DNA of 12,024 bases from Clostridium sp. (GTDB lineage: Bacteria > Bacillota > Clostridia > Lachnospirales > Lachnospiraceae), in assembly GCA_004554205.1 (NCBI GenBank), contig SFNH01000050.1, forward strand, positions 1 through 12,024, read 5' to 3'. The translations under genes were made by a program, and so were the position numbers. The notes below the pieces were generated by a model. It saw only the letters and a program-made list of their open reading frames with translations. It made no database searches and was not told the origin of the DNA. Shown piece by piece: positions 1 through 6,808 of this stretch (its first letter is position 1; every line of letters starts with the position of its first letter).

Positions 1-51
1 GCGGCTGCGTCAGCAGCCTGTTTCCTAAGCGCGGAGTGCGCATCCTAAGCG

Positions 52-88
52 GAGCGTTTTGTTTCATAGGACGAACTTTCCTATGAAA
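52..88 (+). repeat. Hairpin-bearing dispersed repeat, copy 1
   Basis: Seen directly: tttcatagg (62-70) and cctatgaaa (80-88) form a perfect 9-bp inverted repeat around a 9-base loop. The block gagcgttttg (52-61) precedes it. The same two blocks recur in reverse complement near the other end of the window (9626-9657). There the 20-mer ggacgaactttcctatgaaa (69-88 here) is identical, but the left palindrome arm is missing. This suggests a small dispersed intergenic repeat of the REP/hairpin type. No coding capacity. Confidence 0.7.
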
Positions 89-109
89 TCAGAAAAAGCA
101 TTCAAAGAT

Positions 110-282
110 GTAACAGTTCGGTCGCGGCTAACGCTTTCGCTTTTGTTCGGTCGCCGGATGTAAAACTTTTGCTCGCATGGCTCGCAAAAGTGTTCACCGG
201 TCTCCCTCACGGTGAGTATATACTCCGCTCCCTCGTAGCTGGCTACTCCCAGCCGCTTACGCCCGGAAGACTGAATTGTTAC
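110..282. repeat. 173-bp non-coding element with inverted ends (MITE-like candidate)
   Basis: The left end gtaacagttcggtc (110-123) matches the reverse complement of the right end (269-282, gactgaattgttac) at 12 of 14 positions. Inside are a perfect 8-bp inverted repeat acttttgc / gcaaaagt (165-172 and 184-191) spanning a gctcgc direct repeat, and a direct repeat of gttcggtcgc (116-125 and 145-154). Weaker hairpins lie at 194-215 and 238-253. There is no open reading frame of note and no obvious target-site duplication. A miniature non-autonomous element or a structured intergenic repeat would fit; an RNA gene is not excluded. Confidence 0.45.
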
Positions 283-289
283 TCAGAGA

Positions 290-318
290 TTGATATTTTC
301 TCCGATATCGAATATAAT
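290..318 (+). promoter_or_regulatory. Sigma-A promoter for the COG2426 gene
   Basis: ttgata (290-295) and tataat (313-318) are separated by 17 bp, close to the housekeeping consensus. Transcription would begin near 325, giving a leader of about 75 nt before the ATG at 401. The promoter starts within a few bases of the right end of the inverted-end element. It also rules out the ATG at 290 as a translation start, because that codon overlaps the -35 box. Confidence 0.75.
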
Positions 319-326
319 GATGTCTG

Positions 327-338
327 GTAACTGTTCAG
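327..338 (+). repeat. Intergenic 12-mer gtaactgttcag, copy at the 5' end of the COG2426 transcript
   Basis: This 12-mer begins 8 bp after the -10 box. It is an exact reverse-complement match to 8295-8306, which also lies just after a -10 box. A third copy (918-929) differs only in its first base. Degenerate copies (10 of 12) are at 110-121 and, reversed, 271-282. Whether it is an operator or the end of a repeat family cannot be decided from this window. Confidence 0.5.
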
Positions 339-340
339 CA

Positions 341-365
341 GGTCTGCGCATTTACTGCGCTGACC
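341..365 (+). promoter_or_regulatory. Leader hairpin of the COG2426 mRNA
   Basis: ggtc (341-344) and gcgca (346-350) pair with tgcgc (356-360) and gacc (362-365) across a 5-base loop, with one T-T mismatch. No T-run follows, so it is not an intrinsic terminator. It ends 23 bases before the Shine-Dalgarno site. It may stabilise the leader or be a protein or ligand site; no known riboswitch is recognised. Confidence 0.35.
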
Positions 366-400
366 GTAAGAAGATGCGACGGAAAAATAAGGAGACGAAT

Positions 401-910
401 ATGACGGATTCCCTGATACAAGGACTGACTTCCGCTCTGACCGGCAAGGTGTCCGGCGAGCTGATCATTTTTATTATTTCCATGATCCCGATCCTGGAGC
501 TCAGAGGCGGGCTGCTTGCGGCATCCCCCGCGCTCTTAAACATCCCGATCCTGCGCGCGATTCCAATCTGTGTGCTCGGAAACCTGCTTCCCATTCCGAT
601 CATCCTGATCATGATCGAGGCTGTGTTGGACTGGATGGAAAGGATCCCGGGACTGTGTAAGATCGCCCTCTGGCTTCGGCGCAAAGCAGATAAAAATAAA
701 GGCTCCATTGAAAAATACGGCTTTCTCGGGCTGGTGCTCTTTGTGGGAATCCCGCTTCCCGGCACAGGCGCATGGACCGGCTCCCTGGTTGCCGCCCTAC
801 TCCACATGAAGTTCTGGAAGGCCATCGCCGCAATTTTTATCGGCATCATCATCGCCACTGTGATCATGTCGCTACTGTCCTACGGGCTTTTGGGCGCACT
901 GGTCGGATAA
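401..910 (+). CDS. Small multidrug export family protein (COG2426 / PF06695)
   Basis: This encodes a 169-aa, strongly hydrophobic inner-membrane protein with about four membrane segments (roughly 18-40, 48-72, 106-133 and 138-165). It carries signatures of the COG2426 family: PILELRGG at 30-37, GNLLPIP at 60-66, and the glycine/proline loop GIPLPGTGAWTG at 116-127. The family is named for putative small-drug export, but substrate and mechanism are poorly known; the PxPGTG loop recalls DedA-type membrane proteins (inference). The start at 401 is chosen because aaggag (389-394) lies 6 bases upstream. An in-frame ATG at 290 would lie inside the promoter. The gene is a single-gene unit with its own promoter (290-318) and a terminator shared with nifJ (974-1007). 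Length is normal for the family. Confidence 0.85.
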   Translation: MTDSLIQGLTSALTGKVSGELIIFIISMIPILELRGGLLAASPALLNIPILRAIPICVLGNLLPIPIILIMIEAVLDWMERIPGLCKIALWLRRKADKNKGSIEKYGFLGLVLFVGIPLPGTGAWTGSLVAALLHMKFWKAIAAIFIGIIIATVIMSLLSYGLLGALVG

Positions 911-917
911 TACATTT

Positions 918-943
918 CTAACTGTTCAGTACCTTCACAGTTA
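918..943 (+). repeat. Intergenic 12-mer copy forming an inverted repeat
   Basis: ctaactgttcag (918-929) is the third copy of the 12-mer, 8 bp after the COG2426 stop codon. Together with its surroundings it makes a perfect 7-bp inverted repeat, taactgt (919-925) and acagtta (937-943), with an 11-base loop. It lies between the stop codon and the real terminator, so it could be a 3' stabilising hairpin or a short repeat unit. Confidence 0.5.
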
Positions 944-973
944 CGCGCAAAATTTTCTAATTAAAGTCATTTT

Positions 974-1007
974 AAAAGCTCCCGCACCGTAAAGCGCGGG
1001 AGCTTTT
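974..1007. terminator. Bidirectional intrinsic terminator between the COG2426 gene and nifJ
   Basis: aaaagctcccgc (974-985) pairs perfectly with gcgggagctttt (996-1007): a 12-bp stem with a 10-base loop. The A/T ends of the stem supply a U-run in both directions. It lies 63 bp after the COG2426 stop and 20 bp after the nifJ stop, so it can serve both convergent genes. Confidence 0.9.
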
Positions 1008-1027
1008 ATCCATAAATCCTATCGGTA

Positions 1028-4000
1028 TTACTCGTTTCCGTACAGGGTAACAAGTTTGCTTAAGTACTCATAACGCTCTTTCGCTTCTGCCTCGTTCCTT
1101 GCGAACAGGGTAGCCGCTCTCTCCGGATTCTTCATCGCCAGAGAGGCGTAACGAACCTCGCCCTTCAAGAACTCCTGATAGCCCTCCATGTTCGGAGCCT
1201 TGCTGTCCAGAGTAAACTTCTTCTCGGCAGCCGGATTGAAGCGGAAGTTATTCCAGTAACCGGTCTCAACAGCCAGCTTCTCCTCGGTCTGAGCTTTGCT
1301 CATGCCCTTCTTGATACCGTGGTTGATACACGGAGCGTAAGCCAGGATCAGGGACGGACCCGGATAAGCCTCAGCCTCCGTGATCGCCTTTACGGTCTGC
1401 GCATAGTCAGCGCCCATCGAAATCTGCGCCACATATACATAGCCATAGGACATTGCGATGCTCGCGAGGTCTTTCTTCTTGGTCTCCTTGCCGCCCGCTG
1501 CGAACTGCGCAACCGCGCCGGTCTTCGTAGCCTTGGAGGACTGACCGCCAGTGTTGGAGTAAACCTCGGTATCGAATACCATGATGTTGATATCCTTGCC
1601 GGATGCCAGCGCGTGATCTAAGCCGCCGAAACCGATATCGTAGGCCCAGCCGTCGCCGCCGAAGATCCACTGGGACTTCTTCGCCAGGAAGTTCTTATTG
1701 TCAACGATGTACTTGCAGGTCGGGCAGTCGCAGCCGTCAAGCGCTGCAACAAGCTTATCGGTAGCTGCGCCGTTTAATGCGCCGATGCCGAAAGTATCCA
1801 ACCACTCTTTGCAGGCTGCCTTCACCTCGGCGGAAGCCTTGTCGCTCGCCGCCACGCTCTCAACCTTCTCCTTTAACTCATCGCGGATCGCGTTCTGGGC
1901 TAACGCCATACCCATTCCGAACTCCGCGTTATCCTCGAACAGGGAGTTATCCCAGGCCGGGCCCTGCCCCTTCGCGTTCACGGTGTACGGGGTGGACGGT
2001 GAGGAGTTGCCCCAGATGGAGGAGCAGCCTGTCGCGTTCGCAATGTACATTCTGTCGCCGAAGAGCTGAGTGATCAGCTTTGCATACGGGGTCTCGCCGC
2101 AGCCCGCGCATGCGCCGGAGAACTCAAGCAGCGGCTTCTTAAACTGGCTGCCCTTTACGGTGGTCTCCTTAAACTTCGCGATCACCTCTTCCTTGACCGG
2201 AAGGCTCTGACCAAAGTCGAAGATCGGCTGCTCGTCCATATGATCCGCAAGCTTGTCCATCGTAAGAGCCTTCTCGCCCTTCTTGCCCGGACATACATTT
2301 GCGCAGGAACCGCACCCGGTACAGTCGAGCGCGGAAATGCTCACCGTAAACTTGTAACCCGGCATACCGGTCATATCAAGCATCTTCATGCCTGCCGGAG
2401 CCTTCGCAGCCTCGTCGGCTGTCATGGCAACCGGGCGGATCACCGCGTGCGGGCAGACATAAGAGCAGAAATTACACTGGATACAGTTGTCCGGATTCCA
2501 AACCGGTACATTGACTGCGATACCGCGCTTCTCGTAAGCTGATGTGCCGGACGGAGTGGAACCGTCCGCATACTCGGTAAAAGCGGATACCGGAAGGGAA
2601 TTTCCCTCCTGTGCGCTCACCCTGGTCTGGATGTTATTCACAAAGTCAACGACATCCTTTCTGCCCTCGGTCACTATCTTGTAGTCCAGGCCTTCGTCCG
2701 CGCAGGACTTCCAGCTCTCCGGAACATTTACCTTCACAACGCCCTGAGCGCCCGCGTCGATCGCCGCCCAGTTTTTCTTAACAACATCCTCGCCCTTGCG
2801 GCCGTAGGTCTTCTGAGCCGCCTCCTTCATGAGCTGAATCGCCTTCTCCTCCGGGATGATGCCGGTCAGCTTGAAGAATGCAGACTGTAAAATGGTGTTG
2901 ATCCGGGTCGGGCCCATGCCGGTCTCGATACCGATCTTAACGCCGTCGATCGTGTAGAAGTTGATGTTGTGGTCAGCGATAAACTTCTTCATCTGGCCCG
3001 GGAGATGTCTCTCAAGCTCCTCCGCGTTCCACGGGCAGTTAAGCAGGAAGGTGCCGCCGTCAACCAGCTCCTGAACCATGTTGTACTTGCGGACATACGC
3101 CGGGTTGTGGCACGCCACGAAGTCTGCCTTGTGGATCAGGTATGTGGATTTGATCTTCTTATGTCCGAAGCGCAGATGGGACATCGTCACACCGCCGGAC
3201 TTCTTGGAATCGTAATCGAAGTATGCCTGTGCATACATATCGGTGTTGTCGCCGATGATCTTAATTGAGTTCTTATTCGCGCCTACGGTGCCATCCGCGC
3301 CAAGGCCCCAGAACTTACAGTTGGTCGTCCCCTCCGGGGTGGTGACAAGCGGCTCGCCAAGCGGGAGAGACAGATGGGTCACATCATCCACGATACCGAT
3401 GGTAAATCTCTTCTTCTCGGTGTTTTTGTATACGGCGACGATCTGTGCCGGGGTGGTGTCCTTGGAACCTAAGCCGTAGCGGCCGGAGAAGATCTCCACG
3501 CTGTCGAACTTGCTGCCCTTAAGCGCCGCGACAACGTCAAGGTACAGCGGCTCACCTAAGGAGCCGGGCTCCTTTGTCCTGTCAAGGACAGTGATCTTCT
3601 TAACGGTATCCGGAATCGCATCGATCAGCGCCTCCGCGCTGAACGGCCTGTACAGGCGGACCTTGACAACGCCGACCTTCGCGCCGGTGGTCTTTGCCAT
3701 ATAGTCGATGGTCTCCTCGATGGTGTCGTTTACGGAACCCATCGCGATGATCACCTGCTCGGCATCCGCCGCACCGTAGTAATTAAACAGCTTGTAGTCG
3801 GTGCCGATCTTTGCGTTTACCTTATCCATATACTCCTGAACAATGCCCGGCAGAGCGTCATAGTACGGGTTGCAGGCTTCCCTTGCCTGGAAGAAGATAT
3901 CCGGGTTCTGCGCGGAACCTCTCTGGCACGGATTGTTCGGATTTAACGCGTGCTTACGGAATGCGGCGATCGCGTCCCAGTCAGCCATCTCAGCCAGATC

Positions 4001-4567
4001 GTCGTAATCCCAGCTCTCGATCTTCTGAATCTCATGGGAGGTGCGGAATCCGTCAAAGAAGTTGATGAACGGAACCTTGCCCTTGATCGCTGCCAGATGA
4101 GCAACGGGAGTTAAGTCCATAACCTCCTGCACACTGGACTCGCAGAGCATCGCGCAGCCGGTCTGACGGCATGCGTACACATCGGAGTGGTCGCCGAAGA
4201 TAGAAAGCGCATGGCTCGCAATCGCGCGCGCGGATACGTTAAACACACCCGGAAGCTGCTCACCCGCAATCTTGTACAGATTCGGGATCATCAAAAGCAG
4301 ACCCTGGGAGGCGGTATATGTAGTGGTCAGAGCGCCTGCAGCCAGGGAGCCGTGTACAGCGCCCGCCGCACCTGCCTCAGACTGCATCTCGGTGATCTGA
4401 ACCGTGCGTCCGAAGATGTTTTTTCTGCCCTCTGTTGCCCATTCGTCCGTGTGTTCCGGCATTACGGAAGAAGGGGTGATGGGATACATGGCAGCCACTT
4501 CGGTAAACGCATACGAAGCATGAGCGGCAGCCTGATTTCCATCCATGGTTTTCATTTTTCTTGCCAT
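1028..4567 (-). CDS. nifJ: Pyruvate:ferredoxin (flavodoxin) oxidoreductase, single-chain
   Basis: This 1179-aa cytoplasmic iron-sulfur enzyme oxidises pyruvate with CoA to acetyl-CoA and CO2, passing electrons to ferredoxin or flavodoxin; it is central to clostridial fermentation. Domains run in the usual order. The N-terminal substrate domain has YPITPSS (28-34), with T31, E64 (SEAG) and R114 matching the Desulfovibrio africanus active-site residues. Middle domains span roughly 260-625. A two-cluster ferredoxin domain has C695/C698/C701/C705 and C749/C752/C755/C759. The C-terminal thiamine-diphosphate domain starts GDGW (971) and carries NTGG (1005-1008). The proximal cluster ligands are C820, C823, C848 and C1080. 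All key residues are present and the length is typical, so it should be active. The ATG has aggagg (4576-4581) 8 bases upstream. It has its own promoter (4685-4712) and a structured leader. Confidence 0.97.
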   Translation of the reverse strand: MARKMKTMDGNQAAAHASYAFTEVAAMYPITPSSVMPEHTDEWATEGRKNIFGRTVQITEMQSEAGAAGAVHGSLAAGALTTTYTASQGLLLMIPNLYKIAGEQLPGVFNVSARAIASHALSIFGDHSDVYACRQTGCAMLCESSVQEVMDLTPVAHLAAIKGKVPFINFFDGFRTSHEIQKIESWDYDDLAEMADWDAIAAFRKHALNPNNPCQRGSAQNPDIFFQAREACNPYYDALPGIVQEYMDKVNAKIGTDYKLFNYYGAADAEQVIIAMGSVNDTIEETIDYMAKTTGAKVGVVKVRLYRPFSAEALIDAIPDTVKKITVLDRTKEPGSLGEPLYLDVVAALKGSKFDSVEIFSGRYGLGSKDTTPAQIVAVYKNTEKKRFTIGIVDDVTHLSLPLGEPLVTTPEGTTNCKFWGLGADGTVGANKNSIKIIGDNTDMYAQAYFDYDSKKSGGVTMSHLRFGHKKIKSTYLIHKADFVACHNPAYVRKYNMVQELVDGGTFLLNCPWNAEELERHLPGQMKKFIADHNINFYTIDGVKIGIETGMGPTRINTILQSAFFKLTGIIPEEKAIQLMKEAAQKTYGRKGEDVVKKNWAAIDAGAQGVVKVNVPESWKSCADEGLDYKIVTEGRKDVVDFVNNIQTRVSAQEGNSLPVSAFTEYADGSTPSGTSAYEKRGIAVNVPVWNPDNCIQCNFCSYVCPHAVIRPVAMTADEAAKAPAGMKMLDMTGMPGYKFTVSISALDCTGCGSCANVCPGKKGEKALTMDKLADHMDEQPIFDFGQSLPVKEEVIAKFKETTVKGSQFKKPLLEFSGACAGCGETPYAKLITQLFGDRMYIANATGCSSIWGNSSPSTPYTVNAKGQGPAWDNSLFEDNAEFGMGMALAQNAIRDELKEKVESVAASDKASAEVKAACKEWLDTFGIGALNGAATDKLVAALDGCDCPTCKYIVDNKNFLAKKSQWIFGGDGWAYDIGFGGLDHALASGKDINIMVFDTEVYSNTGGQSSKATKTGAVAQFAAGGKETKKKDLASIAMSYGYVYVAQISMGADYAQTVKAITEAEAYPGPSLILAYAPCINHGIKKGMSKAQTEEKLAVETGYWNNFRFNPAAEKKFTLDSKAPNMEGYQEFLKGEVRYASLAMKNPERAATLFARNEAEAKERYEYLSKLVTLYGNE

Positions 4568-4599
4568 TTGATTTTCCTCCTACAAATGTGAATGTGCCT

Positions 4600-4644
4600 G
4601 TCCCGGAAAGGTCCTCCCGGGACCGTATCCCGGCTTTTGCCGGG
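4600..4644 (-). promoter_or_regulatory. Twin-hairpin leader upstream of nifJ
   Basis: In the nifJ 5' leader, two GC-rich hairpins sit in tandem. One is cccggc / gccggg (4629-4634 with 4639-4644, 4-base loop). The other is gtcccgg / ccgggac (4600-4606 with 4617-4623, 10-base loop). Both contain the same cccgg/ccggg core, so the arms could also pair with each other in an alternative fold. Neither is followed by a U-run in the transcript. The second ends 19 bases before the Shine-Dalgarno site. No known riboswitch class is recognised. Confidence 0.4.
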
Positions 4645-4684
4645 GACTTAAGCCTCTCTGTAAAGACAGACCGACCTGCTTATT

Positions 4685-4712
4685 ATTATAGCAACTTTTT
4701 ATCTGTTTGCAA
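4685..4712 (-). promoter_or_regulatory. Sigma-A promoter for nifJ
   Basis: Read on the minus strand, ttgcaa (4707-4712) and tataat (4685-4690) are 16 bp apart. Transcription would start near 4678, giving a leader of about 110 nt that contains both hairpins. It lies in the 208-bp gap after the VanW-like gene, so nifJ is probably expressed independently of it. I see no clear terminator in that gap for the VanW-like transcript. Confidence 0.6.
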
Positions 4713-4775
4713 AGTAAGAAAACGAGAAATTCGCGTACTATTTTGCATACAATCAGGCTCCCGTGCCCGCCCGGT

Positions 4776-6602
4776 CTACGCGCCCGGCATCGGCGGGATC
4801 ACCGGCGCCTGTGCGCCCGGCGCCTCCTGCACTCCGCTCCCATTTCCATGGTAAGCCCCTGCCGGAGCTGCCGTGGGAACCGGCGCGGACTCCAGCGGCG
4901 CAGCCGCAGTCGTGGTTGAGGGACGGGAAGGATTTTCTCCCGGCCCGGTCGTCTGGGGATTCTGATAATTTAAGCCCGCGGCTCCCGAAGCCCCACCTGT
5001 GCTCTGAGCGTCTCCGGATTCAGCTGGATACGGGCTGCTTTCCGCCGCGTTGCTCTCAGCGCCCGGGGGTAAAGCGCCCTGCTGCGTCTCACCCGGGCTC
5101 GTCTCCGCCACAGTGCCGGAGGTATTTCTTAAGATCACCGGCGCATGCCCCTTATAGCGCACCGTATGATCCACCTCACGGCTCACCACCTCATCATTTT
5201 TCGTGATGACAAGCCTTGTCTCCCAATGGCTTCCCTGAGATCCCGCGTTCTTCACCTTCTCAACTCCCGGCTCCAGCGTCGGATCCTCCTCGTAAGTTGG
5301 AACCGGTATACCCGTATCCTTTGTCTTCGTAGATTCCAGGGAGTACTTCACGCCCTCCTCAAGGATCGGGATGCCATAGATGGATACCGTGACCGTCCGG
5401 TCCTTGTAATTGGCGCGGATGCCGATGGCCGTGTCGGAATTGTTCACAAACTTATAATCCGGACCGCCCCAGCTTACGGCCGCGTCCGTACCCGGCGTCA
5501 CATAGGACGGCTCATAGGTATGGGAGCGGCGGAAAGTCGTTTCTAAGCCCGCCTGCACCACCGCATTATACAGGGTGGAAGAAATCTGGCACACGCCGCC
5601 TCCGATCTCGTCCACCACTTCCCCGTTATTGTACGCCGCAGCCGCTTTATAGCCCTTCTCCTGTGTGCGCTTGCCGACGCGATCGTTGAAAGAAAATTCC
5701 TCGCCAGGCTCAAGCACGATGCCGTTGATCGCCTGCGAGCCGAGCTGTATATTGGTATTCCGCTTACTGTTGGAGGTAGTCTTCGTCGTAAAGCTGGCAA
5801 TCGTCCTGTACGCTTCCTTCGCATCCGCCTCGGAGATCTCCGGATTCACGGTTTCCACAGACGCCTCGATCACGGCATCAAAATCCTTTCGGTCAAGCGC
5901 AGCCAGGATCTCCTTTTTTAAGTGCTCCTGATCCACTGCCTGTCCGCTCTCTGCACCCGCAAAGAGAAACTGATCCGTCTCCGCGTCATAGCCGGAAATG
6001 GAAGCGTTCTTCGGCTCCTTATCCCACCTTGACGCGACACTGACCGCCTCCGCGGCAGCCGCCTCTTCAAGGCCGTCGGTGTCCAGAGTATAGCTCTCCT
6101 TCTGCTCGCCGGTGAAAATTTCCTGAAGAAGAGAATCCACCCTGTCTTCCATCAGATCCGGCACCTCGTAGGTCTGATCCTGCCATGTCACTTTCATACC
6201 CCACGGATGCGCCTTGAGGATCGCATTCCTTGCATCCTCCCTTGACATTCCCGTGATGTTGACCCCGTCCACCGTCACTTCCCGCAAGATCTGGGGCTCC
6301 GTCTCCGCCGTCGTCTCCGCCTCATCGGAAAAGCTGCCCACCACACCTCTCATCAAAAAAGCGATGCTCACGACCGCCAGGATCAAAATCGCCGCGTAAA
6401 CCGCGGTCTCCGAGAAACCGGAACCACCCTTATGTCTTTCGTCATAACTGTTTTTTCCGCGTCCCGCGCCGGCAGGCCGCCTTTTCATTTGATTGCTTCT
6501 GCCCGGAGCGGCGCTCTCTTTTGCGGTACGCCCTCCCCGGATACTCCCCTTCGCCCTGGAACGTCCCGTTCCCGGCTCTCTGTAATTTTCATTCTGATTC
6601 AT
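4776..6602 (-). CDS. VanW-family membrane-anchored envelope protein with peptidoglycan-binding-like domain
   Basis: This 608-aa protein has a basic, Gly/Arg/Ser-rich cytoplasmic N-terminus (1-65), one membrane segment (about 66-87) and a large extracellular part. The early part (about 108-245) resembles the PG_binding_4 domain that usually precedes VanW. The VanW domain follows (about 270-405), with its hallmark GGGVCQISSTLYNAVVQAGL at 334-353. Residues about 443-492 look like a degenerate G5-type domain, and 495-608 form a low-complexity Pro/Ala/Gly/Ser/Thr tail, likely wall-spanning. VanW proteins are widespread in Gram-positives and of uncertain function; the name alone does not imply vancomycin resistance, and no van genes are nearby. 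The start at 6602 is supported by aggtga (6607-6612), which pairs with the far 3' end of 16S rRNA. No LPXTG sorting signal is seen; anchoring is by the N-terminal membrane segment. Confidence 0.88.
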   Translation of the reverse strand: MNQNENYREPGTGRSRAKGSIRGGRTAKESAAPGRSNQMKRRPAGAGRGKNSYDERHKGGSGFSETAVYAAILILAVVSIAFLMRGVVGSFSDEAETTAETEPQILREVTVDGVNITGMSREDARNAILKAHPWGMKVTWQDQTYEVPDLMEDRVDSLLQEIFTGEQKESYTLDTDGLEEAAAAEAVSVASRWDKEPKNASISGYDAETDQFLFAGAESGQAVDQEHLKKEILAALDRKDFDAVIEASVETVNPEISEADAKEAYRTIASFTTKTTSNSKRNTNIQLGSQAINGIVLEPGEEFSFNDRVGKRTQEKGYKAAAAYNNGEVVDEIGGGVCQISSTLYNAVVQAGLETTFRRSHTYEPSYVTPGTDAAVSWGGPDYKFVNNSDTAIGIRANYKDRTVTVSIYGIPILEEGVKYSLESTKTKDTGIPVPTYEEDPTLEPGVEKVKNAGSQGSHWETRLVITKNDEVVSREVDHTVRYKGHAPVILRNTSGTVAETSPGETQQGALPPGAESNAAESSPYPAESGDAQSTGGASGAAGLNYQNPQTTGPGENPSRPSTTTAAAPLESAPVPTAAPAGAYHGNGSGVQEAPGAQAPVIPPMPGA

Positions 6603-6653
6603 GCCGTCACCTGTATCCTCATACTATCTTACCGTAAAAATCCATACTTGTTT

Positions 6654-6662
6654 AGTATAGCA
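6654..6662 (-). promoter_or_regulatory. Extended -10 promoter for the VanW-like gene
   Basis: On the minus strand this reads tgctatact, an extended -10 (TGn plus tatact). The -35 region at the expected distance (about 6677-6682) is poor, so the extended -10 and the A/T-rich tract upstream probably compensate. The predicted start of transcription is about 45 nt upstream of the ATG at 6602. Confidence 0.45.
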
Positions 6663-6730
6663 CATTCATTGAAAAAAAGAAGTATATATTTTCTAAAAAA
6701 AATAACAAATTACAAAAATACATTTTTTCA

Positions 6731-6759
6731 TTGTATTTCCCTGCGATTCCTGCTATACT
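6731..6759 (+). promoter_or_regulatory. Promoter for the 78-aa protein gene
   Basis: ttgtat (6731-6736) and tatact (6754-6759) are 17 bp apart, with TG at 6751-6752 giving an extended -10. Transcription would start near 6766, leaving a leader of about 43 nt. The nine bases tgctatact (6751-6759) are the exact reverse complement of the divergent promoter's -10 at 6654-6662. Confidence 0.65.
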
Positions 6760-6808
6760 GTGTCTGTCAGAAAATGGAGATTCTTTTTCAGGAAACGGAG
6801 GAATTTTT

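Larger units (their letters stand above)
1..289. other. Gene-free, repeat-rich intergenic region at the left edge
   Basis: I see no credible coding region here on either strand. The stretch holds a short GC hairpin at 3-18 (ggctgc / gcagcc, loop gtca), possibly the tail of a structure belonging to a gene off the left edge. A direct repeat of tcctaagc lies at 23-30 and 43-50 (20-bp period). These are followed by the hairpin repeat 52-88 and the inverted-end element 110-282, described separately. The stretch is not AT-rich like the 6603-6808 promoter gap, so it looks like inserted or decayed repeat sequence rather than a simple promoter region (inference). Confidence 0.6.

Noticed and set aside
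3..24. Terminator of a gene off the left edge (ggctgc / gcagcc hairpin followed by tgttt)
   Set aside because: Only a 6-bp stem and three T, with no visible gene upstream; too weak to call.
165..191. Possible CRISPR repeat or intrinsic terminator at the acttttgc / gcaaaagt hairpin
   Set aside because: No regularly spaced copies and no T-run; better explained as structure inside the 110-282 element.
290..400. Longer N-terminus for the COG2426 protein starting at 290
   Set aside because: The ATG lies inside the -35 box of the promoter and lacks a ribosome site, while the ATG at 401 has one.
352..867. 171-codon open frame on the minus strand opposite the COG2426 gene
   Set aside because: No ribosome site or family resemblance; the plus-strand protein has clear family motifs and membrane periodicity, so this is an antisense shadow.
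5145..5546. Plus-strand frame inside the VanW-like gene
   Set aside because: Antisense shadow of a well-supported domain; no start signals.
4776..6602. Vancomycin-resistance gene call based on the VanW domain
   Set aside because: VanW domains are common in non-resistant Firmicutes, and no vanA/B/H/X/R/S-like genes are present.
6731..6808. 26-residue N-terminal extension of the 78-aa protein
   Set aside because: It overlaps the promoter; the ATG at 6809 has a strong ribosome site.
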